Source of the DNA: Bacteroidaceae bacterium
GTDB lineage: Bacteria > Bacteroidota > Bacteroidia > Bacteroidales > Bacteroidaceae
DNA: 34,191 bases
Reading direction: 5' to 3'
Assembly: GCA_017651315.1 (NCBI GenBank)
Contig: JAGCDE010000043.1
Coordinates: 1 to 34,191 of the forward strand
Of the stretch, positions 23,993 through 31,420 are shown one piece after another. The stretch's first letter is position 1; each line of letters opens with the position of its first letter. The notes below the pieces were generated by a model, which made no database searches, was not told where the DNA came from, and saw only the letters and a program-made list of their open reading frames with translations. The position numbers and the translations under genes were made by a program.

Positions 23993-24166
23993 ACTGTTTT
24001 CAAATATGTTCTGTTATCTAAACAATAATATTCTGAAAATACGTCTTATGTTAAAGGAGAAATTTCATTTTCATATTATCTGTTACATTTATTATGGAGC
24101 AAATGTAATCATATACATATTATCAAAACAACAATCAGGCGCTGCAAAACTGTTGTAAAAATATAT

Positions 24167-24323
24167 TTGCCGATATCGGCAAGAAATACCATATTTTTAG
24201 CCGGAATAAAAGATATTATGCCGATAAAGGGATTACAGACTACTGCTGGACTACTTCAAGATCAGGTATTGATTCACACATGATAACTGCGGCCACCATA
24301 AGTACTATCTTTTTCATCATCAA
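24167..24323 (+). pseudogene. Collapsed second copy of the Fic-phosphatase segment
   Basis: Three pieces of the 18752-20453 segment are joined here in order. (1) 24167-24231 matches the fic operator and leader (palindrome TTGCCGATATCGGCAA, ending at the start-codon region) with about three substitutions. (2) 24232-24272 matches the last 41 nt of fic, with one substitution, including the TGA stop. (3) 24286-24323 matches the signal-peptide region of the phosphatase gene (ACTGCGGCCACCATAAG) on the opposite strand. The first join lies in ATTACA, present at both parent sites (start GGATTACAT, end AATTACAGA), consistent with deletion by microhomology. Nothing functional remains except possibly the operator. 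Confidence 0.9.
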
Positions 24324-24335
24324 ACAGATTGAGAA

Positions 24336-24626
24336 TCAGTCTTTACGGGATATCCGGCACCATAGGCGCCACATCAGCCATCCCCATGCAAGGAACAGGG
24401 CATAAAAAACCCACTTGGGGACCGATGTCTGATACGCACCGTCAGGATCTATCTCCTGATACTGGTCTGCGGGTATATCGGCATAATAATAAGCCCCTGC
24501 CCCGAAATCATACTCAGGAACCAGACCCTTATGGCTGAAAACAATGTATAGGGCAATAACAATGGTGATTACAACCGTTATGATTGTAACCACACTGTAA
24601 ATTCTAGTTTTTGAAACTGATGACAA
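24336..24626 (-). CDS. Small membrane protein downstream of YeiH
   Basis: The 96-residue protein has two hydrophobic spans (about 10-30 and 71-90) around a polar, tyrosine-rich segment (GAGAYYYADIPADQYQEIDPDGAYQT). I recognise no family. It starts 7 bp after the exporter gene on the same strand and is probably cotranscribed and perhaps a partner in the same membrane. Confidence 0.7.
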   Translation of the reverse strand: MSSVSKTRIYSVVTIITVVITIVIALYIVFSHKGLVPEYDFGAGAYYYADIPADQYQEIDPDGAYQTSVPKWVFYALFLAWGWLMWRLWCRISRKD

Positions 24627-24633
24627 TGCTCAA

Positions 24634-25983
24634 TTATTTGAACGTATCCAGAAGAGGTACCTGGAAGAGCACGCCCGACAACAGGAGCCATACGGCCAAC
24701 AGGGTCAGGACAATGTTGAACAACTGCCCTACCACATAGAGCCACAGGACCTTACCGCCCTGCATCTGATGTGCCAGCTGCTTGAAATTGGTATCCAGGC
24801 CGATGCTTGTGAATGCCAGCACGAACGCCCAGTTCTTGTATTGGTCAAGCACGCTGTTGATGGCCTTGACCTGAGTTCCGCCAGCAAGAGGCTGTACTAT
24901 GAACGATGCCACCAGCGATGCCACAAAGAAACCTATTATGAACTTGGGAAAACGGTTCCATATCTCACCTGCACCTACGCTCTTGCCTGCGCTGCGATCC
25001 ACGCGGGTTGCAAAGAAAACCGCGACAAAGAATGCAATGAAACCTATCAGGATGTTCTGGATTGACTTGACCAGGACTGCAGCCTGCTCAGCCTCGGCCC
25101 CCAGGGCATTGCCCGCCAGAACCACGGCACCGGTCGAATCGACAGTACCTCCAATCAGCGCACCACCCATAAGCCCGTTCATTCCTGCCGCACGTATTAT
25201 CATCGGCTCAAACACCATCATAAGGATAGTGAATATGATGGATATCGATATAGCTAATGAAAGGTCCTCTTTCCTTGCACGGGAAGCAGCACCTGTAGCA
25301 ATTGCAGCACTTGTTCCGCACACTGATGTGGCCGATGCCATTGTGATGACCAGCGGCTTGTTGTCAATCTTGAGGACTCTGACTCCGAACCACCACATGA
25401 ATATTATCACGATCGGAGTAACAATCCAGGCGATACCCAGTCCGTACAGTCCGAACTTGGCGATATTGCTGAACAGCACAGAGAATCCCATGATTACCAG
25501 ACCGGTCTTGATGTAATACTCGGTCCTGATGGCGGGCTTGAGCCAATCGGGAGTTCCAACCGTATTTGATATAAGGAGTCCGATGAGCAATGCCCAGAAT
25601 GCCCACTCCAGATAGCGGTTAAGTGTGAATTCAGCACTAACCAGACGTACTATTACCGCTACGGCAAAGAGTGCCAGAAATGCGGGAACATACCTGCTGA
25701 CTTTCCCGCCCTGCAGCTTTACACCTATTGAAAAGAGGAATCCAAGTACAAGGACCGTCACAAACAGTTTACCCCAGAAAGCCCATTGGCCGATCTGTGT
25801 ACCCAGAGCGACCGCCTTAGCAGCCCCCTCTTCGCCCCACGACCATGTGCTGAACTTCAATGCCGAGAAATCAAACCATCCGGTTAGAACAGCAATACTA
25901 CCTACTGCAATGATTATGAATCCAATCCATACCGCCAACCAATCCTCCTGCCTAAACAGGTTCTGTGACCCCTTGTTTGCCAT
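24634..25983 (-). CDS. YeiH/UPF0324 putative sulfate exporter-family transporter
   Basis: The 449-residue inner-membrane protein has about 11-13 hydrophobic segments and the family block MASATSVCGTSAAIATG followed by ISIIFTILMMVFEP and GALIGGTVDSTGAVVLAGNALG. This is the Cons_hypoth698/YeiH family, annotated by homology as a sulfate exporter; the true substrate is uncertain. The size is above the ~350 of E. coli YeiH because of an N-terminal extension of roughly 90 residues with two to three extra spans. A -7 box TATCTTTG lies at 26015-26022. A small gene for a two-span membrane protein follows. Confidence 0.92.
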   Translation of the reverse strand: MANKGSQNLFRQEDWLAVWIGFIIIAVGSIAVLTGWFDFSALKFSTWSWGEEGAAKAVALGTQIGQWAFWGKLFVTVLVLGFLFSIGVKLQGGKVSRYVPAFLALFAVAVIVRLVSAEFTLNRYLEWAFWALLIGLLISNTVGTPDWLKPAIRTEYYIKTGLVIMGFSVLFSNIAKFGLYGLGIAWIVTPIVIIFMWWFGVRVLKIDNKPLVITMASATSVCGTSAAIATGAASRARKEDLSLAISISIIFTILMMVFEPMIIRAAGMNGLMGGALIGGTVDSTGAVVLAGNALGAEAEQAAVLVKSIQNILIGFIAFFVAVFFATRVDRSAGKSVGAGEIWNRFPKFIIGFFVASLVASFIVQPLAGGTQVKAINSVLDQYKNWAFVLAFTSIGLDTNFKQLAHQMQGGKVLWLYVVGQLFNIVLTLLAVWLLLSGVLFQVPLLDTFK

Positions 25984-26116
25984 GACTTTTTAGTTTAGTA
26001 ATTATTTTTGTCCACAAAGATAAAGAAGATAGAACAAACCCTACCAACAAAATCCAATAATCAGAAAACTTTTCCGTCAGAGCATCATCAAAAAGAATAA
26101 AACCGCTTACCCACAT
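25952..26116 (-). CDS. Possible small membrane protein ahead of YeiH
   Basis: A 54-residue frame (MWVSGFILFDDALTEKFSDY, then WILLVGFVLSSLSLW, ending KLKSHGKQGVTEPV) has two hydrophobic spans and a basic tail and overlaps the exporter start by 32 bp. It begins just past the terminator at 26121. The exporter promoter box lies within it, which argues against it being translated from that promoter. Real gene or chance frame; undecided. Confidence 0.35.
   Translation of the reverse strand: MWVSGFILFDDALTEKFSDYWILLVGFVLSSLSLWTKIITKLKSHGKQGVTEPV
26015..26022 (-). promoter_or_regulatory. Candidate -7 box TATCTTTG for the YeiH gene
   Basis: TATCTTTG on the minus strand, 31 nt before the ATG at 25983, fits TAnnTTTG. 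No clear TTTG is at the -33 distance. Confidence 0.5.
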
Positions 26117-26120
26117 ATAC

Positions 26121-26153
26121 AAAAAGAGGCCGCACGGCAAATGCGACCTCTTT
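26121..26153 (-). terminator. Rho-independent terminator of the BlaI-M56 operon
   Basis: Minus-strand stem of 12 pairs (one G-U): AAAGAGGTCGCA, loop TTTGCCG, TGCGGCCTCTTT, followed by a T-run. It lies 20 bp after the coupled 42-codon ORF. Confidence 0.85.
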
Positions 26154-26172
26154 CATATAAGAATCATATATT

Positions 26173-26301
26173 TCAGAATCTGTTCAAATTCGTTCCATGA
26201 AGATGATTTCCTTCAGTAAAACAGCTATAACTATACCAAGAATAATCACTCTTTGGGATAATCTCATCAATAGTACTATTGTTAAACAGATTCTCAATCA
26301 T
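26173..26301 (-). CDS. Coupled 42-residue ORF at the end of the operon
   Basis: ATG at 26301 overlaps the stop of the YD-repeat gene (ATGATTGA arrangement) and the frame encodes 42 residues (MIENLFNNSTIDEIIPKSDY, then SWYSYSCF, ending GTNLNRF). It ends 20 bp before the terminator. It resembles no family I know. The overlap and position make translation plausible, but it is short and could be a chance frame or the frameshifted tail of the YD-repeat protein. Confidence 0.4.
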   Translation of the reverse strand: MIENLFNNSTIDEIIPKSDYSWYSYSCFTEGNHLHGTNLNRF

Positions 26302-27643
26302 TGGCTATAACCTTGGAAATGATGAGGGGATGTCCTCCAAATGTATAATGCCCATTGCCATCGGATTCAAAGCCGGGTAATTGCTTCAGACTCTTCAGCA
26401 CGTCATCATCTATCTCTGACATCACTTCGCCCATGCTGAAACTCTGGATGTGAATTTCATGAGTCTGATTGTCCGGACTTGTGACTACGTGGATATACAT
26501 GGGTTTCAACTGAATATCCCGGAACGCGCCTGACTCATACCTTTCACCATCCCTGTAACAGAAACGGCGGTATTCAACTTGTTCGGGAACCAGAAAACCG
26601 TCTTCATCAACAATGAAGACACGCCTCCTCGTCCAGTTGCCGTGACTGTCATATCTGTAAGAGTCATATCCGGTAATCTCATTCTGTCCTTTCCGTATCT
26701 TGCTAACCAGAACGGGATCTCCCTGACTGTTGTATCTGCACTCGTAAACAGAGCCGTCAGGCAACACGGTTTTCTGCAGACAGTCCTTTGAATCATAGTA
26801 CTCAGTCTTACCCGTCCCGTCATTCAGGTACATTACCCGATAACTTCCATCCGGATTAAATGAATAATAGCGTTTCTCCCTCTTGAAATCAGATGTAAAA
26901 TCCGCGCCGACCCCAAACAGGATCCCATTGTCGATACGACCTTGAACAGACAAGTCTGGAGGCATGCCTATTTCGGTCCCAAGATAATTGTAGTATGACA
27001 TCACGACACTGTCAATCCTCCCGTTATGGCAATAGTAATCCGTTTGTTCCTTATGTCCTGTTGTCTTGTTTTCCAGCACCCTTGATTTGGGAGTTCCGTC
27101 ATCATTGTATTCATAAATAATGGTCTGACCTTGAGACAATATGCTATTATCCATTGTCGATTCCTGTACCGGTTTCCCATTCTGATACATGTAATCAGTC
27201 CAGTTGACAGGTTCCTCCCAAGGAACGCCATAGTCAAATCCCCTGTTATCAAAATGAAGTGCTTCGGACAAGACTGTATTGCGAGAAAACATACTACCGC
27301 CGGTTTCGTGGTCTATTCTACCGCTGATTTGTCTTATTGTATCTGATAATGAGAAAAAACCTCCGTGCGCACCGCCAATACCATGAAACATCGACCCGTA
27401 TGTGACGCTTTGAACAGGATTCCCTTCACTGTCCAACCGTACAGCGGTAAGTGATCTGGCGGGACCATCAATAACAGTATCACCGGAAAGCTTCAGTATA
27501 CCGTTGTTGTCCTTAACCAGAAAAACATTGTAAACTACTGTCTCGTATGATTCCACATCACCTTTCAGGTTCTGTGCACTAATGCCTGATGCAGCAACCA
27601 TACTTGCTGCCAACAACAAATATCTGTTTTTCATAAAACCCAT
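26294..27643 (-). CDS. Secreted YD-repeat-like protein of the BlaI-M56 operon
   Basis: The 449-residue protein has a signal peptide (MKNRYLLLAASMVAASGISAQ after a first MGF). Its body is built of Rhs/YD-type strand-turn units: IIYEYNDDGTPKSRVL, KTTGHKEQTDYYCHNGRIDSVVMSYYN, RYYSFNPDGSYRVMYLNDG, KTEYYDSKDCLQKTVLPDGSVYECRYNSQGDPVLV, and YDSYRYDSHGNWTRRR. It is probably a beta-rich exported protein; Rhs-like core residues for a toxin are not seen. It starts 2 nt after the stop of the M56 gene (ATG 27643; ATG 27634 is the alternative), so it is coupled to the protease gene and is a likely ligand, substrate or target of that system. The function is inferred. Confidence 0.75.
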   Translation of the reverse strand: MGFMKNRYLLLAASMVAASGISAQNLKGDVESYETVVYNVFLVKDNNGILKLSGDTVIDGPARSLTAVRLDSEGNPVQSVTYGSMFHGIGGAHGGFFSLSDTIRQISGRIDHETGGSMFSRNTVLSEALHFDNRGFDYGVPWEEPVNWTDYMYQNGKPVQESTMDNSILSQGQTIIYEYNDDGTPKSRVLENKTTGHKEQTDYYCHNGRIDSVVMSYYNYLGTEIGMPPDLSVQGRIDNGILFGVGADFTSDFKREKRYYSFNPDGSYRVMYLNDGTGKTEYYDSKDCLQKTVLPDGSVYECRYNSQGDPVLVSKIRKGQNEITGYDSYRYDSHGNWTRRRVFIVDEDGFLVPEQVEYRRFCYRDGERYESGAFRDIQLKPMYIHVVTSPDNQTHEIHIQSFSMGEVMSEIDDDVLKSLKQLPGFESDGNGHYTFGGHPLIISKVIAND

Positions 27644-27645
27644 TG

Positions 27646-29331
27646 TTAAAGTTGTTCAACATAGAATGCATTATCCCCAATCTCAGCCTTTAACCTGGAC
27701 GTATCAACCATCAAAGACCGGCAGTCATAGAACGCTCCGTTTCCTATATGCTTCAGTTTCCTGGGCAAGGAGACTGATGACAGGCGTACACATCGGTAGA
27801 AAGCCTCGTTTCCGATTCTTTCAAGTCTCTTAGGCAAATTGATGTCCTGTAAGTGACGGCAATCGGAAAAGGCGCCGTCACCGATATCACTAAGGGTGGA
27901 AGGAAGGTGTACTGATTCCAGGTTCCTGCAATTCATGAACATCCCCTGGGACAAAACTGTCAACCCGTTCTCAAAGAAAACCGTTTTCAGATTATTACAA
28001 TATGCGAACACACGGGCTTCCATAATACATACGGTTGATGGTATCGTGACACTCTCAAGCTGGTTACATCTGGAAAATGCCCCATCAGCAATCTCGGTTA
28101 TCCCCTCTGGTATTACAAGATCAGTGAAATGGGTACCACTCAACGACATTATCACTCTGACATCATAATCCTTGCCTTTAAAGGGTATGGAAGTGGGTAT
28201 GCTGTTTATCGAGTCAACCATACGCCAGTCACAACCGGTTATGACAGCCACTCCGTTAGAGATATTGAACTTGAGTCCCTGATAGTAAAAATCGCTGTCC
28301 GGATACTCGTACAGAATCCGTCGTATAGAAGGCATGCTTTCGATAGAAGGCATGCTTTCGCCTGTTGTCAAGACATAAGGAGCTTGCCGCCTGTCATAAA
28401 CCTTGTTCGATGTCAAACTTAATGAAACCACTATCAGGACAGGGAAATATACGAGTTTAAGCAATAGCGAACGGCTTGAACGGTTGCGGTTCATCATCCG
28501 GATTCTTGCACGGAGATTGCTCTCGCCCAAACCGTTCACTAAAGGGATGGAAATACCGCCTGCGGCTATGCTGAGCAGCGACCGCTCATATTCGGCACGG
28601 TCAATGCCAGATTCAAGGACGGAGGCATCGGCCTCAAACTCCTGGACACAGCACAAATCATGTCTGAGAAGCCAAACTGCGGGATTGAACCACTGGAATG
28701 CGGACAGAATGTCTGCTACAAGCAGTTCCAATGTGTGATGATGAGATATATGGGAGGATTCGTGTTGCACCACAGGCGATGTCCATGACACGCCGGCATA
28801 ACCCTCAGGAAGCACTATGTTTCTCATCCAGCTGAAAGGACGGATGTTATCCTTTGATATCACTATCCTGCATCCTTCTTTTTCCATTAACACCCGGCCG
28901 CTACGGATTATTCCAGTCACCTTGCGTACCGATATGAGTCGAAGGACAATCAGACTCACAACGCCTGTTGCATAAATGACAGTCGCTATCACTATCCAGT
29001 TTATCCGCTTCAGGTCTGTATCAGATGGAACTACTGCCTGTGACTGTACCTGTGGCTGTTGAGCGGGTGACTGAGCCTGATATCTTTCGGAAGCAGTTGT
29101 TGTCGCTGTTTGTGTAGGCACAGCCACAACATCTTTGCTGACAGATGCACTCATGGGCCTATGGACGGTTATTACACATAGCGGCAGAATGTATGAAATA
29201 AACAGTGACACAACAAGGACTATACGTGCTGTCCTATGGAATGTGTCACGTCTGAGGAGCAGATGATACAACAGCACAAGAACTGCCGTAAGCAAAGCCA
29301 CCTTTAGTATATATATAAGGAACGCGCTCAT
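27646..29331 (-). CDS. M56 (BlaR1-like) membrane metalloprotease fused to BspA-type LRR domain
   Basis: The 561-residue protein is a membrane-embedded M56 peptidase: hydrophobic spans near 3-25, 33-56, 110-133 and 290-306, with HESSH (190-194, the HExxH zinc site) and EFEADASVL (Glu231/233, third ligand region) in the cytosolic part. After the last span, residues ~330-561 are tandem BspA/LRR_5 repeats (VIPEGITEIADGAFSRCNQL, VTIPSTVCIMEARVFAYC, and three or more further units). BlaR1-like proteins normally have a penicillin-binding or carboxypeptidase-like sensor there. So this one may sense a protein or peptide ligand outside the membrane, cleave its BlaI-type repressor and start gene expression. 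The gene overlaps blaI-like gene by 4 bp (TGAATG-type) and is followed at 2 nt by the YD-repeat gene. Confidence 0.9.
   Translation of the reverse strand: MSAFLIYILKVALLTAVLVLLYHLLLRRDTFHRTARIVLVVSLFISYILPLCVITVHRPMSASVSKDVVAVPTQTATTTASERYQAQSPAQQPQVQSQAVVPSDTDLKRINWIVIATVIYATGVVSLIVLRLISVRKVTGIIRSGRVLMEKEGCRIVISKDNIRPFSWMRNIVLPEGYAGVSWTSPVVQHESSHISHHHTLELLVADILSAFQWFNPAVWLLRHDLCCVQEFEADASVLESGIDRAEYERSLLSIAAGGISIPLVNGLGESNLRARIRMMNRNRSSRSLLLKLVYFPVLIVVSLSLTSNKVYDRRQAPYVLTTGESMPSIESMPSIRRILYEYPDSDFYYQGLKFNISNGVAVITGCDWRMVDSINSIPTSIPFKGKDYDVRVIMSLSGTHFTDLVIPEGITEIADGAFSRCNQLESVTIPSTVCIMEARVFAYCNNLKTVFFENGLTVLSQGMFMNCRNLESVHLPSTLSDIGDGAFSDCRHLQDINLPKRLERIGNEAFYRCVRLSSVSLPRKLKHIGNGAFYDCRSLMVDTSRLKAEIGDNAFYVEQL
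28325..28360. repeat. In-frame 18-bp tandem duplication in the M56 gene
   Basis: ATAGAAGGCATGCTTTCG is repeated twice without spacing and in frame (encoding ESMPSI twice on the minus strand) between the last membrane span and the LRR domain, where the length of a linker can vary freely. Confidence 0.9.
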
Positions 29332-29693
29332 GACTTATTCTCCTGTCTGATTTCATTTATTATCTTCTCCAGTTCCTCAACCGAGAGTTTCTCGTCCCTG
29401 ATGAATGACATGACAACACTTGAGTATGAACTGCTGAAGAACTCCTCCACGATGCCGCTTATGCCGGACTTGCTGTACTCCTCCCTGCCGACAACAGGAA
29501 AATACTGGTAGTTGGTGCCATACGCCTTGTGGCTCATGAAGCCGTCGGCCTGAAGAGTACGCACCTGGTTGGAAAGTGTACCGAACGAGGGTTTGGGATC
29601 AGGATAATGATCCTGTAACTCGCGGATAAACATAGGCCCATAGGTCCAATAGTAGTCCATAATGACTCTCTCTTTCTTGGTTAATCTTCGCAT
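29328..29693 (-). CDS. BlaI/MecI-family transcriptional repressor
   Basis: The 121-residue protein has the family winged helix (RLTKKERVIMDYYWTYGPMFIRELQDHYPDPKPSFGTLSNQVRTLQADGFMSHKAYGTNYQYFPVV) and a C-terminal dimer helix (VEELEKIINEIRQ). BlaI/MecI proteins repress their operon until the partner M56 protease cleaves them. It is the first gene of the operon and overlaps the M56 gene by 4 bp. There is a -7 box at 29735-29742. Confidence 0.92.
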   Translation of the reverse strand: MRRLTKKERVIMDYYWTYGPMFIRELQDHYPDPKPSFGTLSNQVRTLQADGFMSHKAYGTNYQYFPVVGREEYSKSGISGIVEEFFSSSYSSVVMSFIRDEKLSVEELEKIINEIRQENKS

Positions 29694-29734
29694 AATTATC
29701 TCATTTTTACTATTACAACGAATAAAATTCTCTG

Positions 29735-29742
29735 CAAAGATA
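29735..29742 (-). promoter_or_regulatory. Promoter of the BlaI-M56 operon
   Basis: TATCTTTG on the minus strand with a weak -33 (ATTG, 19 nt upstream). No clear TACA/TGTA-type BlaI dyad is obvious next to it. Confidence 0.5.
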
Positions 29743-29793
29743 AATAAATATTTTCATTCAACAATTTTTTTTCGCTGATTTTTCACTCAGGCC

Positions 29794-30081
29794 CGGAGTG
29801 ACATTTTTTCTACCTAAACTATCGCAATGTCAGAAAATATTTTTTTCCTTGCACTGGACAGCCAAAATCGTTTCCATATGGCAGACAAAGAGAAGATTAT
29901 CGACCAAGTGACATTCACGCCCGACACCGTCCAAGGCATTCTTCCAAAAGAGTTTGCTTTGGAATTAGTGCGCCGCTATAAAAATGTCATTGCTTCTCGT
30001 TTTGATCCTGCCATGAAGGTCATGATGTTCGGTTCATATGCAAAAGACTGTCCTAACGAGTGGAGTGAAAAACGAGGTTAA
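29794..30081 (+). pseudogene. Collapsed HEPN-MNT copy with truncated nucleotidyltransferase
   Basis: From 29794 the DNA parallels the intact locus at 32988: the same leader (CGGAGTGAC ... TACCTAAACTATCGCAAT) and the same first codons of HEPN (ATG 29878, MADKEKI). It then jumps to the second gene (ATCGACC...ACATTC, encoding TFTPDTVQGILPKEF). The join sits at a short shared A/T run (AAGATT/ATCGAC), so the whole HEPN body was deleted. The MNT part keeps MMFGSYAKDCPNEWS but diverges just before the DxD catalytic pair and stops after 67 residues. The product would lack the catalytic acids. This copy cannot encode a working pair. Confidence 0.88.
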
Positions 30082-30211
30082 GAATTATATCAAGACACTG
30101 GACCGAAAGGCATTGGAAGAACTCGTAATTGGGCTGCAGCCCGTTTGTACCAGTGTATTTTCATGCTTTTACCGTTTCTTAGTTCTTGTGAAAGACTTCT
30201 TCATTCGTTAA
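30065..30211 (+). other. Unassigned 48-codon frame after the collapsed HEPN-MNT copy
   Basis: A GTG-start frame beginning in the relic and ending at 30211 (VKNEVKNYIKTLDRKALEELV ... ) has no family I know. It may be the tail of another lost gene. A degenerate copy of the 27-bp repeat follows. Confidence 0.25.
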
Positions 30212-30216
30212 ACAAT

Positions 30217-30244
30217 GATACAGGGAACTTGACACCTTTGAGTC
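30217..30244 (+). repeat. Degenerate copy 4 of the 27-bp palindromic repeat
   Basis: GATACAGGGAACTTGACACC followed by TTTGAGTC, with a one-base insertion relative to the other copies. Its TTTG (30237-30240) is also the candidate -33 box of mtgA. Confidence 0.45.
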
Positions 30245-30270
30245 ATTTTATCAAGAAATAAGTAATTTTG
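30237..30270 (+). promoter_or_regulatory. Candidate promoter of mtgA
   Basis: TTTG (30237-30240), 22-nt spacer, TAATTTTG (30263-30270), 25 nt before ATG 30295. The spacer is slightly long. Confidence 0.55.
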
Positions 30271-30294
30271 CAGCCGATTAGGACTCAACCGTTT

Positions 30295-30960
30295 ATGAAG
30301 AAGCGCAAATGGACATACAAGCTGTTTGTAAGGCTACCCCTACTCTTTATAGCCTTCAGCTTTGCCCTGGTGCTTCTGTTACGATACGTTCCCATAATAT
30401 ATACTCCGCTCATGCTTAAACGCTCCATCGAGAACCGTAAAGTGGAGTCATTTAAGAATCAGCACACCTGGGTAAGCCTGGATAAGATATCGCCCCAACT
30501 TGCCAAGGCCGTGGTTCTGACCGAGGACCAGAAGTTCTATCAGCATCACGGTTTTGATTGGGAGGAGATCCGCAAGATGCGTGACGATCACCTGAAGAAA
30601 GGGACCAAAATCCGTGGTTGCAGCACCATATCGCAGCAAACCGCCAAGAACGTATTCACATTCGGCTCCCGCACCGGCGCCAGGAAGATATGGGAAGCCT
30701 ACTGGACAGTTCTGATAGAACTACTCTGGAGCAAGGACCACATAATGGAAGTCTACCTTAATGTAATCGAGATGGGCCCCGGCATCTATGGCGCCGAAGC
30801 CGCCGCCCAGCAATATTTTAATTGTCAAGCCGGCAAACTTACCCGCAGACAAGCCATATCCATCGCCATTTGCCTTCCCAACCCGCTAAAGAGCAATCCC
30901 ACTAAGCTGACTCCCTACCTCCGCAACCGATGCAATACTCTGCTGGAACTGATGCAATGA
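30295..30960 (+). CDS. mtgA: Monofunctional peptidoglycan glycosyltransferase
   Basis: The 221-residue protein is a biosynthetic GT51 transglycosylase (MtgA) that polymerises lipid II into glycan strands in the periplasm. A single N-terminal anchor span (residues ~11-29) is followed by the GT51 domain: AVVLTEDQKFYQHHGFDW with catalytic Glu77, GCSTISQQTAKNVF, RKIWEAYWTVLIELLWSKDHIMEVYLNVIEMGPGIYG (second Glu region) and AAAQQYFNC. Length is typical and there is no transpeptidase domain. The ATG at 30295 is chosen over the TTG at 30268. It is a housekeeping gene wedged between conflict-module relics. Confidence 0.95.
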   Translation: MKKRKWTYKLFVRLPLLFIAFSFALVLLLRYVPIIYTPLMLKRSIENRKVESFKNQHTWVSLDKISPQLAKAVVLTEDQKFYQHHGFDWEEIRKMRDDHLKKGTKIRGCSTISQQTAKNVFTFGSRTGARKIWEAYWTVLIELLWSKDHIMEVYLNVIEMGPGIYGAEAAAQQYFNCQAGKLTRRQAISIAICLPNPLKSNPTKLTPYLRNRCNTLLELMQ

Positions 30961-30977
30961 CAGTTACCTTCACCGTA

Positions 30978-30995
30978 GTTTGGTTTAAATCAAAC
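30978..30995. other. Near-palindrome GTTTGGTTTAAATCAAAC
   Basis: An 18-bp near-perfect palindrome (one mismatch pair) lies in the 193-bp gap between mtgA and the antitoxin gene. Possible operator or hairpin; no T-run follows, so not a terminator. Confidence 0.4.
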
Positions 30996-31098
30996 AACAA
31001 AGAGTATCCCAAATCAACACCTTGAGGTTCTTGTGGAATACCCTACGTCAACAAACTGCGCCACCCACCCTAATGGTACAACTACAGAAAATAATTAA

Positions 31099-31117
31099 GT
31101 GTACCAAAATGGTGCAC
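31099..31117. promoter_or_regulatory. Inverted repeat GTGTACCA-AAA-TGGTGCAC, possible antitoxin operator
   Basis: An 8-bp inverted repeat (7 of 8 pairs) with 3-bp spacer lies 36 bp before the Phd-like antitoxin ATG; another half-site TGGTAC precedes it near 31073. A -7-like CATCTTTG follows at 31130-31137. This is a typical arrangement for an autoregulated toxin-antitoxin operon. Confidence 0.5.
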
Positions 31118-31153
31118 ATGTTTTTTTAGCATCTTTGCAAAAAATCTAAGAAT

Positions 31154-31420
31154 ATGATTGTAGTAACAGGAAGAGATTTCAGGGCAAACCAGGCAAAATA
31201 TGTAGGTTATGCCCGTAATGGTGAGGACGTTATCGTCAAGGCCCGCTATGGCTCTTGGCGTGTTGTTCCCGTCACAAATGATGATATCGTGATAAACAAA
31301 AGAGATCTGGTACAAGAACTGCGTGGTGCTCTGATAGAAGCTAAAGACGCAATTGATGGAAAACAAAAGTTGAATACCTTGAATAACCTGATTGATGAAC
31401 TTCGAAATACAGACAAGTAG
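31154..31420 (+). CDS. Phd/YefM-type antitoxin
   Basis: The 88-residue protein shows a Phd/YefM-like N-terminus (MIVVTGRDFRANQAKYVGYARNGEDVIVKARYGSWRVVPV) and a C-terminal helix (LNTLNNLIDELRN). It overlaps the next frame, which starts with a ParE/RelE-like toxin domain, by 26 bp. The antitoxin itself looks intact and its operator is present upstream, but its partner has been altered. Confidence 0.85.
   Translation: MIVVTGRDFRANQAKYVGYARNGEDVIVKARYGSWRVVPVTNDDIVINKRDLVQELRGALIEAKDAIDGKQKLNTLNNLIDELRNTDK

Noticed and set aside
24000-24166. Search for a gene in the gap before the Fic relic
   Set aside because: Only AT-rich sequence with stops in all frames; no RNA gene or repeat is evident apart from the weak box at 24001-24008.
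26294-27643. Rhs-type polymorphic toxin
   Set aside because: The YD-like units are few, there is no Rhs core signature with a cleaved toxin tip, and no immunity gene follows.
29827-29877. Earlier ATG for the collapsed MNT frame
   Set aside because: The intact locus starts at the second ATG (MADKEKI), and the earlier region is the conserved leader, not protein sequence.
30978-30995. Possible terminator after mtgA
   Set aside because: The palindrome has AT-rich arms and no T-run, so it is not a convincing terminator.
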